A stretch of 64,000 nucleotides of DNA from Glandiceps talaboti. Lineage: Eukaryota > Hemichordata > Enteropneusta > Spengelidae. The translations under genes and the position numbers were made by a program. Positions 59,501 through 64,000 of this stretch are shown here, in pieces. The notes beneath the pieces are model-generated. The model saw nothing but the letters and a program-made list of their open reading frames with translations. It did no database searches and was not told where the DNA came from. The stretch covers positions 30,414,832-30,478,831 of the forward strand of contig NC_135549.1 in the NCBI RefSeq assembly GCF_964340395.1, in the 5' to 3' direction. Position 1 is the stretch's first letter. Each line of letters starts with the position of its first letter.

Positions 59501-62500
59501 TTTAACGATCATTTTTTTCGCCAAAAAAATAAAGGCATATAGAATGTCATCGTAGTTCACATACACAGCTTGATACGTGAATTATCAAAATTCGTTCAAG
59601 CTGCCATAGGCATTAGTCGAATGATAGGAACACAGCCAGTACGGCTTTCAGGCTATGAACCAAAGTGATGCAATGGTGGAGTGAAAAAAGGTAAAATTGT
59701 AATGCATAATGAAGTGATTTAGCTACAATTTCATATGTTTAAATGATCATACCCCTGGCCAAGCATGATGACACCATAGTAGTATACGTGACCTGTGTAT
59801 CAGATGTCCTTCCTTTTTAATTAAGTGAAGTGGCAGATAAAGACGACAATTTGTAGAGCCTTGCTCCACAGAGTTCAGCGTTGTAATGTATTAAAGGTCA
59901 CTTCTTGCAAGTAAGTTTTCAAATTGACGACTTAGTCTCGCTCCATGTAGAATTATTGTTGTATTCTTAACTTAACTGAACTGAACAAGTTAGCTACATT
60001 ACACCATGCATAAGCTAAGCCAAGTTGAACAAAAAATATAGAATTTATATCCTTGTCGTTAAGTTCTACGTCATGACTACGATTGTCTATGTCACTGTTC
60101 TGATGGGTTCGATATGTGAGTCAAAACGTTCCAAATTGCCATTAAATTCACAGATTTTTCTTTGATATTGATGGCACTGGTAAAATTATATTATTCCCCA
60201 ACATTTTTCTTCATTCAGCCAGAAAGTACTCGCAACCTAGCTAAGGGTAAGGTAATGTGTAACAAATAACTACATTTTAATAAGTAAAACATGATATTTC
60301 AAAAACAATAACAAGAGGCAGTGATGTAATCTGAAGTGAATTTGTCTTAACAAATAATGTTGAAACCGGCGATTTTTTGAGATTTTAAAATGAAACCAAT
60401 AAGAAAAAACATTAGTTTTTAAACAAATACAGTGATGATTAATTCTGGTCGACATGATCAAACTAAGTTGAAAATCTGGTCAGATGTCGACACAACAAAA
60501 CGAAAGCCCATCCTATTTCCATATTACTGATAATCACCATTAATTACATGCACGTCAGCTGTTTATTAAACCTATTTGATAGTGCATCCATTAGTGAAAT
60601 ATTGCACCTGAAGCGTTTCCGGTAATAAGCACTATCGGTGCACAAAATCGGTCTGTCCATGACCTAAAATTGCAGTATCGACTGACACATCTACGACACC
60701 GTCCGGAAACATGGTCATATCGTGTTCCTTTATTCTCGGAAGCTTCTATTTGTACGCCTTAATAATGGTAACGACACGTGTAGATATGTATTTATTGGTC
60801 TTTTAAGTACAATTCTAGGTATATGCATAACGTTATCATCGGTAATAAATCAGTTTGAGATTTCCCTGACAAGCAAGTTGTTAATTATTTGGAAGTGTAA
60901 AAAAAATTGAAATATGGCACTGTTGGATATGCTATTAACAACTTGCATATTGTTTAATGTACATCAGTTTCAGCGTATTAGATTACATATTAGGGCCATC
61001 GACACTCTGTCACCAATCAATCAATCAAATAAAAGACATGAGAGTTAGAAACGCATTGTGTTTGATCAAACAGAGACTTGTAAATAGATTCAGATGTATT
61101 TATAACCAAATTTTGATTGATATAAAATCCAGACATCTGTTCTACAGTATGACATGCCTCTCTAGCCCCAAGTTCAGCCAGCTTGCAAAATACTTAAATG
61201 GTGTTTTTTTCATGGATTACAAAGGGGTACAGCTCGTTAGGGTTTCAATGGTTGATTCGTTGCCATGGTGATATCTTAACAACTAAAACATGTTGACTCA
61301 TGCCTAGTAACTATTAAAGCGCTTATGAGAGATTCAGATTTGATCTAACAATGACATTTTGACGGAATTGTTTGGTTTCCAAAAATTCTCATCAAAGTGC
61401 CACATTTCAAGTAAACATTTGTGTAATGTAAAACATAAAAGTCCTTCATCCCGGCTTCATATTATGCATATTATGTACTTGCATTTTGTACTAACCTTGG
61501 GCTTAAAATAGATACCGACTGTGCAATTTTAGGCATCAAGTAAACACGTAGCAGACACGTAGCTTTAAAGCGAAAGCTAACCTAAGACCTGACAAAATGT
61601 ATCGTCATTGTAATATTGATATAAATGTGGTTAATCTCTTTGCTTCAAATTACCCATATTCCCAGTGGATCTTATGTCAACCGATTCTATTTGCTAGTAG
61701 ATTGTGAGCTTTTTATTTGCATACATATGTGTGTATGGGACAATTTTCGGTAATCAAATATTCCCTTTGACATGGTATTGGATCATTTTGATATTCTAAT
61801 TTCAAGTACAATGTAGTGTGACAATTGATTTCGTGTTATTTATGTATTTCCTGAGATCCCATCTGCGTCACTAGCGATTGTTGCATACATTTGTATGTAA
61901 GCCTTTTACACTGGGGACGAAAAATAACGTCATGAATTAATACAGTAAATATATCTTCAGAGACTTTTGGGAGTTTTGGCTGAGGCTATGTAAGAACTAC
62001 TTAGTGCAGTGTAAAGAGACATACAGAATGATACAGGAAAAGGGTAGACGATGGGTTTAAAATACGGAAAAATCGAGGAAGGTGACGTAACGGGAAGAGC
62101 TTGAAAAGGTGAATCATGGGACCAGAGATAATATTGATCAATTGAATACTGAATACATCGTCATATACTATGTTCACTATGATGCTATGTTCACTATATT
62201 CATCGAAAGTTCGTTGTCAATATTCGCCCTTCCTGTAGTATAAAAAAGAGTACAAGACGTCAATTCTAAGCTTTATTTTTTATTTAAGTTATCAGTAACG
62301 ATGATATGAGCGCCACATTTTTGATCTGACAATATAAAATTCAGTATACAGACAAGAAATATTTCAATAATATATCAATATGTCGCACACAAGTCGATCC
62401 TTCGATGTTTGTTAACTTTAAAAGCACTATATACCCCTTATAAATCAAACTGATATAATTTGATGCCGGGTAAACATTAGGGAATATTTGTCAAAGATAT

Positions 62501-63255
62501 TAGACGACTATATATAATAACACAGAAAGGGTCTGTCAATATTGACTTGGTGGATTGCGGATTTCTGGCAGTTCAAGTGATGCCACTATTAATGTGACAG
62601 TAAACATATAGTATGACGCTATTCATTGAAAATCCAGCTTTTATTTGAATTGAACAAACATAGACGTTATAAGATATTCCACAATTACAATAGCCGCTTT
62701 ATAAATGCCTTAATGCGTGATCTCTGTACATGTTGTACATATATCAAATGAAAACCCGCCTAGGCACGCTGATATCGCAGTTATTCTGAGGTGTTATCAT
62801 GACATGACGATCGATCGGTACACAAAGCAATGACACTAATGTAGATTCCATGTCTCTGACATTATAGATCAAAGTGGTTTCTGTGGATACATTAACATGT
62901 TCACTCCCATTAACGATGTTTTAAACTAGTTAGGGTGGGGCTTTCAACCTAAATTACAGTATTACTTAACGCACTAATACAATTATAATAATTAGATATC
63001 AGTAATAATTGTTTTTGTTATTTGCTTGGAATGAATAAGACCAGTTGAATGCAAATCACGAGATGTGGAGTGTGCACGATCAATCTTAAAGTGACACAAG
63101 CCTAGCTTATAAGCTCTTACTGAAGTAAAAATACTGACATCAAATCTCAAATTAACTATTCTAGTATAATGTTAATGTCGATGTAATGACATTACAATCA
63201 TCTTCTGGCATTGTTAGAAAACTCGACTTCATTGTAGGGATTTCCCCCGATAAAT
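56561..63255. other. gene-poor stretch
   Basis: No exon, RNA gene or transposase motif could be recognised over 6.7 kb. At 57676-57716 a segment (GTAAACGCGCTTAAGCATGCG) weakly recalls the tRNA-Ala anticodon arm but is too short to call. Open frames at 56975-57211 (+) and 60957-61271 (+) have no splice or family support. Confidence 0.4.
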
Positions 63256-63436
63256 CACATCCTGTCATATCATATCATATCACATCACATCACATCACAG
63301 CACATCACATCACATCACAGCATATCATATCACATCACATCATATCTCATATCATATCATATAGCATATCAAAATTACATCATAATCATATATCATATAT
63401 ATCACATCACATCACATCACATCACATCACATCACA
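63256..63436. repeat. (ATATC/ACATC)n pentanucleotide array
   Basis: Pentamers CATAT and CACAT alternate in blocks. Reading frames of the HITSHHI type are artefacts. Confidence 0.95.
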
Positions 63437-63649
63437 TATGCCCAGGTAATCTTGACTTCCATATCTTCTCTAACCTATTGCAGGCTGGCATTTTACCATC
63501 CTTGTTATAATATCCTTTTCACTATATATTAACAATCCACTCACCTAGGTATAAGAAGTCTTCCTCCTGTTCAGGTTTCTGTCCAGATGTAGTTTGGGTA
63601 TTGGGGTTATGTAAGTTGAATGTGACAAACTTTGTTTTTGAAGGGTTGA

Positions 63650-63836
63650 TATATAATATCATATCATCATATCATATCATATCATATCATATCATATCAT
63701 ATCACATCACATCACATCACATCACATCACATCATATCACGACACGTCACGTCATGTCATATCATATATCATATCATATCATGTCATGTCATATCATATT
63801 ATATCATTATTTTCTGTCATATCATATATCTTATCA
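63650..63836. repeat. second (ATATC/ACATC)n pentanucleotide array
   Basis: Same pentamers and same block change from CATAT to CACAT as the array 390 bp upstream, with CGACACGTC variants near 63740. Confidence 0.95.
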
Positions 63837-64000
63837 TGTTTGAATCCATTCAACTACAATTAATAATGGCGTATGATTCAGCCAGAAAAATACTGCGAGC
63901 ATATTTTAAAAGTGCAGCAAACATTACACCCAAAAACGTAAAACAGGTCATGCCCCAATAACTGAAAGTAGACATGCTACAATATGGGAGAGAGTACAGG

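Noticed and set aside
63186-63843. Histidine/isoleucine-rich open frames
   Set aside because: Products of the ATATC/ACATC pentamer arrays.

Overview
This is eukaryotic DNA from a marine invertebrate: AT-rich, intron-bearing and full of DNA transposons, LINEs and microsatellites. The best guess is a lancelet-like deuterostome, because of a single-exon LRR-Ig membrane receptor, a small C-type lectin and RAG1-like zinc-finger relics. Another marine invertebrate (hemichordate, mollusc) is not excluded, and no bacterial features are present.

Four host genes can be supported from open frames joined at consensus splice sites: (1) the 3' end of an uncharacterised gene on the minus strand (2277-2972); (2) a three-exon secreted protein with a duplicated cysteine motif (17971-20487); (3) a 653-residue LRR-Ig transmembrane receptor with ITIM/ITSM-like tyrosines (25261-27222, minus); (4) a four-exon secreted single-domain C-type lectin (41560-45429).

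Most other coding signal is mobile and decayed. From 7.1 to 10.4 kb lies a PIF/Harbinger element with a transposase relic (+) and a convergent Myb/SANT-like partner (-). The transposase is split by a 1471-bp hAT-like element with perfect 16-bp terminal inverted repeats and a 5-bp target duplication. From 11.9 to 13.6 kb (minus) a second Harbinger relic sits directly behind a decayed block with the zinc-cysteine layout of the RAG1 N-terminal region. A second RING plus zinc-finger relic of related layout is at 22.2-22.7 kb, followed by a CR1-like reverse-transcriptase scrap. A Tc1-like stub is at 24.6-25.1 kb. A PIF1-family helicase relic with a long, unrecognised downstream reading region fills 33.3-36.7 kb (minus). 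A young, 5'-truncated CR1/L2-like LINE with an intact reverse transcriptase is at 38.5-41.0 kb (minus).

From 46.7 to 54.9 kb there are six same-strand degenerate tRNA-Ala copies, about 1.1-2.7 kb apart, with no protein gene recognised between them. The remaining sequence holds three interspersed repeat families, several foldback or MITE-like elements, minisatellites and pentanucleotide or tetranucleotide arrays. The last 8 kb has no gene that I can recognise. The genes do not form a pathway, although the lectin and the LRR-Ig receptor are both of types used in recognition at the cell surface or outside the cell.
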